Shown here piece after piece: positions 41,930 through 55,800 of a stretch of DNA of 64,000 nucleotides. A program made the translations under genes and the position numbers. The notes under the pieces are model-generated. The model did no database searches, was not told where the DNA came from, and saw only the letters and a program-made list of their open reading frames with translations. Source of the stretch: Ficedula albicollis (taxonomy: Eukaryota > Chordata > Aves > Passeriformes > Muscicapidae); the NCBI RefSeq assembly GCF_000247815.1, contig NC_021673.1, positions 113,067,479-113,131,478 of the forward strand, written 5' to 3'. Each line of letters opens with the position of its first letter. Positions within the stretch are counted from its first letter, which is position 1.

Positions 41930-44869
41930 ACATTTTTTTATCAAAATAGGACAAGACAGGATTCTGACTATTTTTCTGAGTTGTTCATCAGAACTGACCT
42001 AGAAAAATAGCAATCTCTAGAATATGATTCACTGTGTACTTGTTGTGAAGTGGATAGTATAGGTACTAATAAAACTGCTTGCTTCTTTCTGAATGTTGGA
42101 CACTTAAATCAGTTCCTCCAATGGGTCTCAGCAATGTTTCCAGTTTGTGTGGACATTTTGTTCCCTGCAGTAATGACTCATGTTAAATTAGGACGAAGTA
42201 GTGCAATTGCTAGTCAGGAGCAAGAGTGGGACAGCACACAGGGTGACGATGTGCTGCACTGCCACAGCAGGACAAGGACAAATAAGGAAATGGACATATC
42301 TTGTTCTCAGGGATTTGTGAAAAATCAAATGGAAGAGTGAGGGCTTCTCTAACAGGCACCTGTCCGTCTTGTCTTACATAAGGTATGAGCACCCCAGTTA
42401 CAGCAGCAGCAAACACCCAAACACTGCCCTCACAGATGAGCCCTGGTGCCCACCAGCCTCCTGCCCCAGACAGGGCCAGGGCACATGCCAGATGGGACTG
42501 AGTTTTAGGGAAAATGCACTCTGCTTCTTCAAAGAGCAAGAAAAGAAAACAAACTCCCCCAGACCTTCTGGATTGCTGTGTCTCTGTTAAAACTCAAGGG
42601 TATTTCTCATTGAATCCTGCAGGAACCAGAAAGCAGCAGCTTACATATTTCAGTTCTGAGGTTAGGCAATTTGATGGGCTCACAGAAAGGGGGCTCTGGC
42701 TGACACTTGCATAGTTATAAAACAACACACATAGGCAGCCTGTGTTTGCCTACAGCACTGCAGAATACTTCCACTTCCCAAACTGTGTAAACCTTCATCC
42801 GAGTCTGCATGGACACATGGGCATGGGAGCAAAAACAGAGAACCACTGGCATCTTTGTAGCAGCTGCAGCACAGCTCTGAATTCCCACACAGTGGTGAAC
42901 TCTCCTTTTAGATGAAATCTGTTTGCCTCTCATCAATGGTCTCAGCTTAAAAGCATGGAATTGAAGATGAGAGAATTAGGAGATTTTCAGTCATCGTGCT
43001 AGCTAGCAGTGGGATCCAAGTTTAGTCCTGTCTCAATTCCCCACAAGAATACAGATATGACTGATTAAATCTTTCCTACAAACCCAAGCCTGTTTTTTAA
43101 GTGCATTAAATAGTTTGAACCAGATGTCTTGCTACTTTGTACTACATTTTCACTGTCATCTTGTTCTCAAGACAACAAATGTACAGCCCAGAGGGAAAAG
43201 AAAACCTTGGCAAAACTGTGCTTTGAGAAAAGACATAAGGATTATCTTGAGAACTTTCCTTGTGCCCACTCTGTCCTGGAAAAGTTATTACTACTAAAAA
43301 ATGCAAAAAATTATTTTCATAAATCCAGAACTTTCCTTGTGCCCACTCTACCCTAAAAAAGTTATTATTACTAAAACATATAAGAAATTACCTTCATAAA
43401 TCCACTGCTGCAGGCATTTCATATACAGTAACAACAGAGCTGCAAAACTGAGCTAGGCAGGGAAATACCAAGCAAAGGTAAGTCCTGCTACCTCCATATC
43501 ATTGACACTGGATTGTCTAGATGAAAAGCTGATTTAACAAAAATTTCAGAAAGACTACACCAAAACACTCAGGCTACAGAAGTTCTGTGGCATGGGGTCC
43601 TGATCCAGCATGACTGCTTGACCCTGTTGTGGAAGTAGTAATTCTCAGGAAACAGGAAAAGGTGTAGAAACCAAGGAGTCCTTTAATTCCTAAGGCTACT
43701 GCAGAATAAAGCCTCTTCTCTCCTGCGACTTGAAACTCTACTTCCATATCCCTCAAATAATCAGGAGACCCAATAGAAGGAAAAGATGACCAGGCTGTAT
43801 TTATGCATTAAGAACTTTGAGGTGGGGGATCTCTCCCTACCCTCTGCAATTAAAAAAAAGGCCAAACTGAAACAAGGATCCTGATATTTCTAGAAGAGGT
43901 GTGAAATGCTCGTTCCAGGGAGTGTTGAATAATTCATGAAATCTCTACCAATAGTCCATATCTACATACTGGGAAAAGAAATCTGGTTGATTCTGCACAA
44001 GTGAGAAGTCAGTCAAGGTCTTGACATAATCCACCTGCTAAGGTTGTGTTTTTCTTTATTAAAAATATCTTGTAGTTGGACAGGAAGACACAATGCAGAA
44101 CTGTTGATTGACTGGCACATAGCTGAGCTTCTATTTAGCAGCTTAAATGGTAAATGAACAAACTTCTAGCAAAATGAGGTTACTACAAATACTTTGGTCT
44201 GTGCCTGTCAATTTATGAAGCACTCCTTAAGATCTGGGAAAACTCTGAATAAATAAGAGAAAGCAAACAATCTTTGAGAAGAACTAAATACACTTCAATC
44301 CAAATTCTCCATGAAGAAGTTTGATTCTCAGTCTACTCCTCCTCCTTGTTTTTTCTGCCTTTTTATTCAAAATTTCAAAAGCAAGTTCTGCTCTTATTAT
44401 TAAGCCTTAAAGTTCTCAAGTGATGTTTACAGAACTTCCATCATTGTCAGTACAATGTGTTGTGTCCTGGCTGCTAGCCTTGAGAACACCATGGCAGTCA
44501 TTTCATCTCTTGATGGTATTGGTTTATAAAATCAGAAAATGGAAGTCACTTCTGGGCACAGAACTAAGTCTGGAGTGAACTGCCCACATCACCCTTTCCA
44601 CTGTTCCAGTGAATGAGCACCTTCAGGCAATTCAAAGTACAGCTCACTACCCCAATCACAGAAGGGCCATAAGTCATCATATTTTCTCTCAATCTGGTTG
44701 CTTGAAAACGACCCTGCCTTGGCCTCAGACTGACTGTTTTAGCAACAAAATTATAAAGATGGGATCAACAATCATCCTCACTTCAGTTTCCTAGCTACCT
44801 CAAAGACAAGTACAAAAGAATCCAAGAGAACAACAAAAAAAAAAAACCTTAAAAGATTTCAGGTTTTAC
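41930..44869. other. NOL4 intron between third and fourth exons
   Basis: Unique intron following the right copy of the block. It contains one 77-bp tandem duplication (43250-43402) and otherwise no recognised feature. The minus-strand open frame at 42210-42539 has no family resemblance and no splice context. Confidence 0.6.
43250..43402. repeat. 77-bp unit, two tandem copies
   Basis: AGAACTTTCCTTGTGCCCAC and its continuation occur at 43250-43326 and 43327-43402, with several differences in the A-rich part. Confidence 0.94.
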
Positions 44870-44982
44870 CTCATCTTGCTGTGAGTTTAGTAGCTGCAGC
44901 TTCATGTGTTTCATATAAGCCATAGTAATGGGCATGTTGTAATCAATCATACTGGTCACCAAAGTTGGAGGTTTTCCATTAT
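44870..44982 (-). CDS. NOL4: NOL4 internal exon (third in window), 37 codons after a split codon
   Basis: The acceptor is a T-rich tract ending GCAG (AG at 44983-44984); the donor GTAAAA begins at 44869. The first two bases complete the Asp codon split with the previous exon. The exon then encodes NGKPPTLVTSMIDYNMPITM and continues through a Met/Lys-rich helix-like stretch (AYMKHMKLQLLNSQQDE). It is 113 bases, entering in phase 1 and leaving in phase 0. Only 483 bases of intron separate it from the preceding exon, unusually compact for this gene. The family match is strong. No domain of known biochemical function is visible in it. Confidence 0.91.
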
Positions 44983-45465
44983 CTGCAAAAAAATAGTTAT
45001 TATGCATTATGTGTTTATTGTGGAGGCTGTGCCATTTAGCTCTAACTTTTGCATGTTCAACCACTTGTAGGCTGTACAAGTGGAAGTCTCCCAAAGAAAA
45101 AGGAAAACCAAGATCAAACCCTGAAAATTGATGAGTTTTTCTACCCTAAATGCCTTCTACCCTACAGCCCATATATCCTATCTATTCCTTACGCTTAAGC
45201 TCCCATACAAACATTTCCATAGCAAAATAAATTATTTCCTCCAGATAAAATCACCTTTCTATTGAGGGTGCAGATGGCATTACATTCCATCCTTTACTGA
45301 AAGCAGAAGATTCACTACCTTCCAGCTTAAGTAAATGAGATGATCTGACTTACTGAACTGTTACAGTCTACCAAATTTATATGAACCCTCACTTAAGCTA
45401 GGAAAGTATAAATGAGTATTGGAAATAAAATTACTTTACATCCCACTATTTGGCACTAAAACTAC

Positions 45466-45577
45466 CTTTATGATCCGCTCCATCTGGGTTTAAATGCATT
45501 CTTTTCTGGCACTCTGAGCAGCTCATTAGAAATCGTGTCACCGCTTCTCTCGGTAGGAAGGCATAGGTCTCTGAAAT
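45466..45577 (-). CDS. NOL4: NOL4 internal exon (second in window), 37 codons plus 1 base
   Basis: The exon follows the acceptor TTTCAG (AG at 45578-45579) and ends at the donor GTAGTT (GT at 45464-45465). It encodes ISETYAFLPREAVTRF followed by a Cys-x-x-Cys pair (SCSECQK) and ends in an Asp-His-Lys, leaving one base of a split Asp codon. It is 112 bases, so it enters in phase 0 and leaves in phase 1. This matches the next conserved block of NOL4. The two cysteines could bind metal or be structural; the sequence alone does not show which. The CpG-containing codons are intact. The donor GTAGTT is weaker than consensus. Confidence 0.9.
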
Positions 45578-47341
45578 CTGAAATTAATAACAAAATATAG
45601 GTGTTATTATGTAAGCTGATTGAGCATGATTTAACAGACCTGATCATCATATTTCCAAATAAGGCACATTATCTTTTAATGCCAGGAAGCCCAATGAAAG
45701 CATGTTCTGCATACTATGTAGGATTTCAATAAACATCTCTCCAATCTGCCTACTTATCATCTAATGGCTACTAATGGTTGGTACTGAACAAAATTCCACT
45801 TATATCAAAAGAGGGGTGGTTTTCTGTTTACAATTCATTTCAAATTCCTTTCAACAAAAAGATTCATACATAACAGCTATCCCACTGTGGAATGGTACCC
45901 AAAAAAAGTTGAAGAGAGACCTTTTTCTAATAGCCAATGCCAAAAAAAGAAAGCACTTATCTCATGTGTTCTGTTTATTTTTGTTGTAACAATACATGGA
46001 CAGATATAGAACTTGATGTATTAGCAGCAGTGAAGGTTGCCTTACTATTTTTATTTTGTACTTGAATTTTTTGTGAAAATATTCTTCTAAAGCTTGTGGT
46101 TTCATATTTTGGAGTACCTACGGTATTTTTACTAATAATTAAAGAATTTGTGAACCAGTTGATTTTACAGACTCTGCTTTACCTGGCAGTAAACAATGGC
46201 AGGTAAACAATGAATTGTTGAAACAATGGATTTTAGTTGTTTCCTGGTTTCAACAAAATCATTGTTTCTAACCACAAACTCACAAGCAGGCACTAGAGTG
46301 ATATTTTTTCTCTTTTTAAAGGGAGAGGAGGAAACAGTTGTAACTGGTTTTAAAGATTGCATTGCCCCCACCCCAAAGGATGCATCTGTCTTTATAGATA
46401 TTTTGCCTTGCTGAGAAGGACCTGGAGCTGAAAATAAGCTAATAATCAGCATACTCTCTGATTACAAACTATATCTCATACTGGCTACTTTACGTGTATA
46501 GCCAGCATATCAATAAAAATTATTATCCCTCTCTACTCATTGCTGATAAGAAAGCAGCTGGAATAATGTGCCCAGGTTTCTCCTCACAGTTCACAGTTTT
46601 CCTCCACACTTCAAGAAGGCTGCTAAGAAGCAGGTGACGGCTCTGAGCCAGGCCACCATAGCAGCTGGAACCTAAAGGAAACCTTGAAGGAAAGGTTGAG
46701 GGAGATAGATTTCTTTCATGTAGGTTATGAGGCCAAGAAAGTTCCAATTGTAGCTCACCACTGCCTGAAAGAGAGTTGAAAATCTTTATAGAAAAACTCT
46801 TTATAGTGTGTAACTAGGGAAAACAACAGTCCTGTCTTGGGACATTCAAACTAGACATCAACAGAAACTGTCACACTCCAGTGCACGGGGAGCAGCTCCA
46901 TCAGAGGGATGGAGTTTGATGAAAATATCGAAACTTGGATGTTTTCAAGCCTATAAAAGGTGAACCCATGGCTTTTCTGTGATTCCTTATATATGTTGAT
47001 GCTTATGCACTGAACAGTGCAAGTGTTGTGATGACTCTCTAACCTCTTTTTCCCAACTAAGTTGGCTATCCTACTATGGAGATAATTATTAAAGAAAGAC
47101 CAAGCCCCAGCAAGAGAGATTAAGAGAGTGAGTTGTTAATCTGCTTGTACTCCCCTAATGTAAAACCTACAGCAGGATTTGATTTCCTATCAAGCACTAT
47201 GCTGAGATGCAAGTCTCAGTAGGAAGTGAAGAAGAATGGAGATGGTGTGCATAAAAATGTGGCTACAGAAAGGACAAGATCACTATTTAAATGGATGTAA
47301 AAGGGATTACAAGTTGTCCAAATCACTCCTGCCACTCACAA
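45578..47341. other. NOL4 intron, possible old LTR remnant
   Basis: No exon was recognised. The stretch at about 46800-47120 has a TATAAAAG (46952-46959) followed by an ATTAAAG near 47090, an arrangement that could be a degraded LTR, but no ends or target duplication were found. Confidence 0.35.
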
Positions 47342-47495
47342 GGGTGCAAAGAGGAGGAGAAATGATCCATTTTAATTTTCTTACACTTCCACTTGGCTTG
47401 TCACCTGCTTAACCTGTGGGTGCAAAGAGGAGGAGAAATGATCCATTTTAGTTTTCTTACACTTTTCCACTTGGCTTGTCACCTGCTTAACCTGT
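47342..47495. repeat. 76-bp unit, two tandem copies
   Basis: GGGTGCAAAGAGGAGGAGAA and its continuation occur at 47342-47417 and 47418-47495 with two small differences. Confidence 0.95.
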
Positions 47496-50400
47496 CTTGA
47501 ATCTTACATTTCCTAAAACTCCAAATGGACCAAAATTATCAGCAGCAGTATTTTTGAAAATAGATGGAATTTAAATTAGTGTTTGTTGACTTGATGTGTG
47601 TCACATCAATACATAGAAATGATGCATTATAAAAGGAGAATGCAAAATATACCATCATGTTTATAACATTGGTTTTTGGCTGTTTATTGTTGTTTTCTTA
47701 TATAACTGAAATCTTATTGGGGAGGGAGAAGATAATTAGTATAAAAGCAAATATTGTTCAGTGATGAAAATTGGCAAAGATTTTTTCTGGGCCTGAAACA
47801 ACTTTTCTGAAAATTAAGCCACTAAACGAAGCCACTTTTGAATGGGAGGTCCTACTAAAAAATATTTTTAGATTATTTTTTCCTGTTTTTTATATCCACA
47901 GAACAGATGCTTATTTACCTTTCTAAACATGAAAACACTGGTTATACTCATGCTTTATGGAAACTAAAAAAAGAACCTAAAATCAGCTAGAATTTAGAAC
48001 TGAAAAAATTGGAAAGTGCACATACACAGCAACCTCTCTCTTACAACATTTAACATGTTTAGCACTGTATTGAAACTAATGGAGCTTACCAATGAATTCA
48101 TTAGTCCCCTGCATTTGATAGGAACGCTCCATTTATTCTAATCAAGCATCTCTGTCAAAATTCCAGTTCTGCTCAAACAAGATGAAATTCCTCCATGGAG
48201 AGAAAGTGAGCTAAGGCCCAGATTTGATAGGTATGCTCCACTGACTATAAGGAAACCAGGTTTTATAACTAAATTTGTCCACAGAGCAGATGCTCGTGTC
48301 TCCAACCTCCCACTGCAACATAGTTTTAAGGATGCCCTTCCCTAAATAACTCCAGATTTCACCAACTTCTTCCCTGTTTATTTTATAAATTGAATCAATC
48401 ACTGACATTCCTAGACTTCAGCCTGTATAAATTGGCATAACACAATGGGAATCACATTAAGAGAGGTACATAAGGAACATAACCCACAACATTCCTTATT
48501 CTTGATGCCTGAAGATATAGAAAAGAAAGGTCTCTCCAACTTTCACTCGTGAAAGCTCATGAATTGTCTCCCCCCAACAGCACAGTTTCACACCCCCAGC
48601 AGTGCAGACCCTTGTTTGCCTTTCATCTCTACTTTATAAGATGCAGAGAGACACTTGCTTGCTCTGGCCAAGCTCTGAACCAGCTGTAGCCGAGAAATGC
48701 TCAACCAAATTAGCACAAGGCTGAACATAAAATCCTGTATTTCAGCTCTCAGTAGAGTTCACCAGGTTGTTCACAAGATTGGACTGATGTCATTCATGGA
48801 GCTGGCTTGCATGGGAGTGTTTCAGAGTACAACCTGGAGACCTATGACACCTTCTAAGTAATTATACAGAAATATCTGAGTGGTCTGATTTCATCAGGAA
48901 AAATTGTTTCTGTCCTTTATTCTATCCAAAAGAAGGAAGCAATAACTCAGTCCTTGCTGATGCTGTATCCCCTCACAGCCTTCAGTGGCCCAGCTCCTAG
49001 CCCTCTTCTCAAGGCTATTATCTAATAAAATATATAGCTAGACCATCTTTTTCAGTGATGAGTTATAAAAAAAGAATATTGTTTATTGTAAATCCATGCC
49101 AAAAAGAGAAATAAATTTAAAAGATGCACATGCTTCTACACTTTAAGAAAAAATTAAGCCAGAAAAAAGAAGTGGGGGATATTGCATTATTTACATCCAT
49201 ACTCTGACAAATCAGACTGGCATATTTTTGGCATGACTTACAAATTTCTCATGCACATGCACAGTCCTATCAAAGACCAATGAGTGCTGATTTACCATAT
49301 TGATAAAATTACTTGGATTGATTTTTTAAAAAAATTATAAATAGACTTTTCTCAAATATGTAAGCTCTAGAAATATCCTTATGGGATTCCTTACTAGTTT
49401 TTTATTGCATATTAGTATATATCTTCTGCTGCTTGCAGAGATGTATTATCTCATAACTGGATGTATTCTGTATCATGGAGAAATCAGAAATACAGCAGAT
49501 TCTATCACATTTGTGTTTAGGTATTGTGTACTAGGTATAGCTATTATAGCTATATGACTTTTTACATTGTAAAGATATATGAAGAAGAAACAGAACTTCC
49601 AGAGCATTAAGCAAAAACTGCAAAAATTACACAGTTTTTTTTTAGCCTCAGAAATTATAGGATAAGAAGCAAACATTTCCTAACAATACAGTCCATGCAT
49701 CATCTACATATATTTGGTTTTAACTCTGAATTGAGAGGAAAATGAGTTGGTTTCAGTGGCTTCAGAGTCAAAGCTTTTATGATCTTGCTTCACCATTAAC
49801 AAAAAGTCTTTGGTATATTTTTGATTTATATGACTGCATCTAAAACATCATGCAGCAATGAAGGCCGGTCTAGGCTTGTTTACTGGATCCCCTAAAGAGC
49901 ACAACTAGTACAGGGAAGTAATCCACTACCTGAGCATGTAATCTGATTTACATTGGAGCTAAGCAATGAATGTCCTAATTGTCTGTGAGAAGCCTTTTGC
50001 ATTCCTACTGCATCACTACAGGCAGAGAAAACAAGCAAAGTTTCCTTTATGCTCTCCCATATTCAGATGATTTAAGTGCAGGATGCTGTGATGATGTAGC
50101 TTTCAGAGCTAAATTTTTGCTTGGAAAATTAACAAGTCCTAAACTGAAAGGCAGATTTTAGGACACATATGGCAGAGTAGGATAGACAAGTGTGAGGAGA
50201 GGGAGTGAAATTTTGCAAGTGAACCTATTAACCTCTAAAGAATTAACATGGAGGATGTATGTGTAGTCTGGAAGATACAATGTGTCAGAATAGAGATTTT
50301 GCATGTGTGTTTGTATTTTTTTAATTAAGTAGGGTAAAGGGGGGGGAAGATGATCGAAAGAAGACTCCAGGAGGAGGGGAAGAAAGATAGGGATAGAGTG

Positions 50401-52583
50401 AAGATGGTAATCTGTCCTGGGCCCACAGCCATCAAACCAGGTGGCAGAAATTGGTTTCTTGATGACAGGAGGGCGAGCCAGCCAAGGGAAGCCCTCTCCT
50501 TTCCTCAGCAAGAGGTCAGAATAGAGGGCTGACATAGGAAATCAGATCTATCACTGCTGGGGGTTTTATCAGGAGCTCGCTACCCCGCTACACTGTGGGA
50601 AATGCTGTTCCCTCTTGTGCTAAACTTGCACTTCACAGCTCCCTTCCCTTCTCTCCCCAGAAAACAGAAGCTGCTTTCTGGGAGGGAAGTGATGGGAAAC
50701 ACCTGCTAGTGGGACAATTGCCAGGACACTGAACACTCACCCCTTGCAAAGAATCAGGAATAAGCTCATAGAGTAAAAGTGCATGGGACTCGGCTGTTTT
50801 GCCATGCACACAAGAATGGTGTGGATGCAAGAATTTAAGCATGCTAAGGCCCTGCACAAAGCTCAAGTTCTTCCACTTCCCCAAGGACAACTTCTGTCCG
50901 TCCTTTACAGAAGCCAGCCAAGCCCCAAACCTACTTTAGCCCTGTTTGATCAGAAAGGAGATGATGTTATCCTATGGTGCAGCCTGTCAAAAAACTATTC
51001 CCTGAGGAAAACACACTCAGTGTGATGCTCACAGAGGACTCACAAGCACATTCTTGTTTTGGGAGGGAAAAAGAGTAACCCCTTGTTTCTCAGTCTCAGA
51101 AAAGCTCTTCTTACGCTGACAGGAGAGATGGGAAGCTACTCAAAATCTTGATTCAAAACATTTATCACTGAAACAGGTGGATGAGGCACAAGACCCCAGA
51201 TATTGCTCCACACCTAAAAGACTCCTGTTAGTGTCTCAGATGTTATACGTTTATGTAATACCTATCTGATTAGAGTCTTGTCTCAAGCTGCTTCCCCTTG
51301 ACACATTAGTATCTCCCCCATGTTTTACAAGCCTGCTTCTTCCAGCTCATCAGCCCAGTGGATCTTTTTTCATTCATGGGCTGGGAGTCTTATTAACCAG
51401 CCCATTTCACCTGCTCAGACATGACAACCCTCACTCACTATCCAAGTTCACTGCAGTAATGTTTCAAGGCTTTGCACAGAGACTCACAGGCTCAAAAGAC
51501 AGATATTAGATCATCCTTCATAGTTAAAACATTCAAGTAGAATATGTACATAGAATTAAAGATGCTTAAGGTAGCTATGAGACTTACACACAGCTTTCAG
51601 CTAGATGATGCACTTAGTAGTGGGAAAATGTGTCCAGATATAACATAGAAAGGTGAGGCACCTCCTAAAATGTTCAAATGAATGAAAATCTAATGCTTTT
51701 TTTAAAGGATATTGAAACAAAATAAGGAAAATCAAATCTATTCTGAAATATAGGGCTTAATGGCTTCATCTGGCCTGACAGCACCTATAGCTGGGCCTGA
51801 GAGGTAAGACAGATGTTTTAGGTCGCCAGTCTCATCAAAGACCATTTGCACTTCTTCAAAAGTGTAATAAGTGTAATAAGGCTATTTTTTTCCTGGTTAG
51901 CAGTGAATCACAGAGCTGTCCTGACAGCTTGAGCTTGTTGCATTATGCTGCTACTGTAGCCACAACTTTTCCCAGTTACTCCCACCTCTGATATACCCCT
52001 CAGCACTGGCATTGAAGTTGTAGACACAGATGAATAGTTTAAATCGAGAAATGCAGTTCTACAAAGGCACAGAAAGACTCCTATGCACTTGTTGCATGCC
52101 TTTCCCAAATACACCAGATGGATTCTTTTCCTGAACACTTCTCTCCCATGCATCCCCATCTCCAGTTTGATGCCACAGTTCTCCTTTCAGAGTGGGATGC
52201 CTATACCAAAATAACTCCCTGAGAACACAGACTGCAAAGTACTACCCCACAGCAAAGCAGCTCCTCTTAGACACTGAGCTGTGGCAGTGACTGCTAGCAG
52301 AGATAACCCTGCGAGATCCCAGTACTTTCTCCTGACAACACTGCTTGCATCAGCATTTCACTCCAGCTCCTGTGAGGCCCAGCAGAAGACCCAGGGGAAT
52401 GCAGGACCTCTTTGGGCACCTCTGCTTTCCCTTGCCCTGAGGAACGTGCTCTTTTCACCTTCCCTATCTTCCCAGTCACCTGTGCCCCTGCTGAGCAACC
52501 GACTTGGCCAGGCCTTGTGTCACATATCCTGCCTTTGTGAGAGAATCATCTCCCAGATCATGTGTTCCCTGTTTGTAAACTTC
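47496..52583. other. NOL4 intron, nothing recognised
   Basis: About 5 kb without recognised exon or transposon. A G8 run is at about 50340-50347. A relatively GC-rich portion from about 52280 has a chance open frame on the plus strand. Confidence 0.5.
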
Positions 52584-52797
52584 CCTGGGAACTGGGAAAA
52601 TAGCAGAGATTAAAAGCACAACATTAAGTATTCTCTCAGTCTGGCATATTTTGGATATGATTTAAAGTTCTTGGTTTCATCTTACCTATACAACCTGGGA
52701 ACTGGGAAAATAGCAGAGATTAAAAGCACCAAGTATTCTCTCAGTCTGGCATATTTTGGATATGATTTAAAGTTCTTGGTTTCATCTTACCTATACA
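52584..52797. repeat. 110-bp unit, two tandem copies
   Basis: CCTGGGAACTGGGAAAATAG and its continuation occur at 52584-52693 and 52694-52797. The second copy lacks a few bases (AGCACCAAGT against AGCACAACATTAAGT). Confidence 0.96.
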
Positions 52798-52880
52798 AGC
52801 CACATCTGGGTTACTGGCTGGGATAGATGCCCCCCCCCCCCCCCCAAAAGCCACATCTGGGTTACTGGCTGGTATAGATG
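52797..52880. repeat. 33-bp direct repeats flanking a C16 run
   Basis: AAGCCACATCTGGGTTACTG and its continuation to ATAGATG occur at 52797-52829 and 52848-52880 with one mismatch. Between them is C16 (52830-52845) and two A. This repeats in miniature the layout of the 2046-base C tract: copy, poly-C, copy. Confidence 0.95.
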
Positions 52881-55800
52881 TACCTAAGTTATGCTAGCAA
52901 GGAACACAGCACATCAATCTTGCCTTGCATAGAAGTCAGGCACCCAAAATGAGCAAAATCTGCCAGTGACAGAGGACACTCCTCCTGTTTTGCTTATTTT
53001 CAAACCTTGAAAACTCTCCCACATCATACACACTGAGTTCATACAATTCCCTTCTGGTCTTTTAGTGTGCAGAGGAGAAGAGAATGGGACCTTATTCTAA
53101 ACTTAAATATTGAAGGACAGATGCTTTCCTTATTTATCTAGAGGGTTTGTGCCAAAAATCCTAAAGTTTGAGCTTGGTTCATTGCTGCCCCAAATAAAAT
53201 GGAAAGGTTCTCTTTCCAGTATGCTGCTCTTTAAGAGGTCTCAAGTACCACATCCTATTTATCTTCCTGAACAGTGCTGGTGCAGGAAGTTCCACTCAAA
53301 TCAATCAGTTGTAAAAATATCATGTATTTCCATGCAGTTAACATAAACAAGGCAGTGCAGATTCCCTAACTGAGTTTGTCAAGTGCTTTGAACACATTTT
53401 TAGAGAGACATTCTGATGTATTTTAGCACTCCAGTACCCAGGGTGACTACATCAAAAATTAAAAAGACTCTAGCTATACCAAATTAGTTACTCTATTCAA
53501 ATGCAGACAGTAGTTAATTAAGTCTTCTTTGACAATTTCATTACCCTTCCAATGATGCTTGAGCAGTATTCAAAACTTTCAGTAGAGCAGGTTCACTATT
53601 GAAAATGAGACTCACACATATATAAGCAAATTAATAATTTAAATTTAAAATCAATATGTTGCAATTCTCAAGGGCTATGCCATTAATTTTTCAGATATAG
53701 TTAGGTACCCAAAATCCATTACAGTATTTCTGAACTTCAGAAGTTCAGAAATTTTTGTACCAAAATTATGGTGTTTTCTCCCAGTAATTCCTCTGTTAAA
53801 AATTACCTAAAAACAATAACCTGTTTTGGTAATCCAGTTAGAGAACAGAAGCAATGTCACTACATCATGCCAGGGTTAATTACAAATAGCAATTGTAGCA
53901 TACAGTTTGTGAACCATGTCTCCTATAAAAGTTATTCACTCAAACCATTTGGTGAATACTTATGCATGATAAATACATGCAGAGATCTCAGGGATGATTC
54001 ACTTCTGACATGTGAATAAAGAAATAAGACTAAATTAATCTTATTCCAGATTCACTTAATGAAATCAGACCCCGCCAAAGTACTTTAGTTTGATTTATAA
54101 AGCTTTTAGAGTATAATGTTTTGGGAGACAGTTACCTGAGCTATTACCTTTTTCATCCTTATAGTGCCACAGAGGAGGTAGATACTGCGTGGCTTCCTGG
54201 AACAGACTGACACCACAGCTCTTAATTTACTAAAGGCATTTTCATGAACAGGTCCAGCAAAGGAACATGCATTTCCCTGGATGGTCTGGTAGAGTTTGAT
54301 GTCTGTTTACTTAACCTAATTTTTATGTTAGAATAGAGAGCAAGAATTGGAATTTTTTTCTTCTGGAACCTTTTTTCCATTTTTTTAATCTATGGAAGTC
54401 TTTCAAAATTATATATGTGAATTCTGTCACTGGGAGAGACGACTCAATGCCCTTGATAAGTTAATAAACACTTACATGAATGTACAAATATTGCAGACTG
54501 ATAATGACAAAAACCTGTTTGGGCATCCTTAAAGGTGCAACAGGTTCATGTCTCAATTGCAATAAAAGTTGACAATAGATTAAACTGCTGTGTAGGCTAC
54601 TGAATCTGCACAAATAGTTCTTCTCACTGAAGATACACTAGTCTTTTATGCTATTCACAATAAACAAATTTCTTATCTGACCTGCAATCATGGGATTCTC
54701 ACAGTAGTAAATATTATACTTGGCACACGTTTGTGGGATGATGACTTGAAGTATTGTATTTATAGTTGGCAGCAATCCTTATAGCTGTATATTACTCTAA
54801 GATGTTTGTGACCTATACCTTTGAACAGCCTACTGAGGTAAAACAAAATAAAAAGAGAAAGGTCAATGGAAAATATCACTTTTCTAATGTTTTCTGAAAG
54901 AGAAGACAAAGTATCAAAATGGCTGAGGTGCCAGATGAAAATTAATTTAGAGAGTTTGCGTTAGCTCAACCTGAAATAACACTACAAGCCCTACAAAAGC
55001 ACACTAAGATGAAAGATGTCTTCATATGTCTATCTTAAGGTCAATACCTCTGGGAACAAATTATAAGAAATTTTGCCAAGAGCTTATCCCACAACAAACC
55101 ATCTGAAATAGCCTATAAATAAAATATCTGTGAAGGGATTCACAGATACAGAGAAAAGATTGCTATCTGTGTGAAAAAAAAACAGTAATGGAAAAACAGC
55201 TGTTTCTTACAGCCAAAATTGAATCAGAAACCTGGAGCTTCCCCATATTCTGGTGACCTCTGATGAAAAACAGCTCACATAACTGCAGGCTGTTTTTAAG
55301 ATGAAGAGCTGTGTTCAGGGTGATAGGTCACCTCAGGGCCCTGCCCACAGCTCCCTGCCAGCCTCATCCCTCTGGGACCAGGGGGAGAGGTGCCTTGGAT
55401 ACCCTGCAGTCTGGCCAGGGGAGTGTGATGGGCCCTGGCTGGGCACCCCTACCCTGCCACCCTGGGGGAGCCCCTGGTCCTTCCACAACTGGAAACAGCT
55501 GGGCAGGTGGGTCAGGACCAACCTCTGAGTGTGCCTGGCACTACCACAGCCCTGCACATGGAAAGCTGGTCACCCAAATCCAGGCAAGACCATGCATTTT
55601 ATGCACCTTGGCAAAGTGCAGAAAATGTTTCATTAGTTCTCCATAAGACAGTAAAGTGCTCTATTTGTGTCACTAATCCCAAAAGCTATTTATAGCTATT
55701 TTAAGACTGTATTTATGCAATTAAAATTTTAGAAATAATATTTTCTCTCTACTAGCCAGTCTATGAAGGTATGGGAGGTGCCCCCTCAACACTTTCCTTA

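Noticed and set aside
42210..42539. 109-residue minus-strand frame on the NOL4 strand
   Set aside because: Does not resemble any part of NOL4 and lacks paired acceptor and donor in phase.
46800..47120. Possible degraded LTR (TATAAAAG then ATTAAAG)
   Set aside because: No TG/CA ends, no target-site duplication and no family phrases recognised.
52281..52613. 110-residue plus-strand frame
   Set aside because: Lies in a slightly GC-rich intron stretch, which lengthens frames by chance; no recognisable domain.
53726..53752. Heat-shock element reading of the TTC/GAA palindrome
   Set aside because: Heat-shock elements have five-base units with two-base gaps; here the triplets alternate every four bases.
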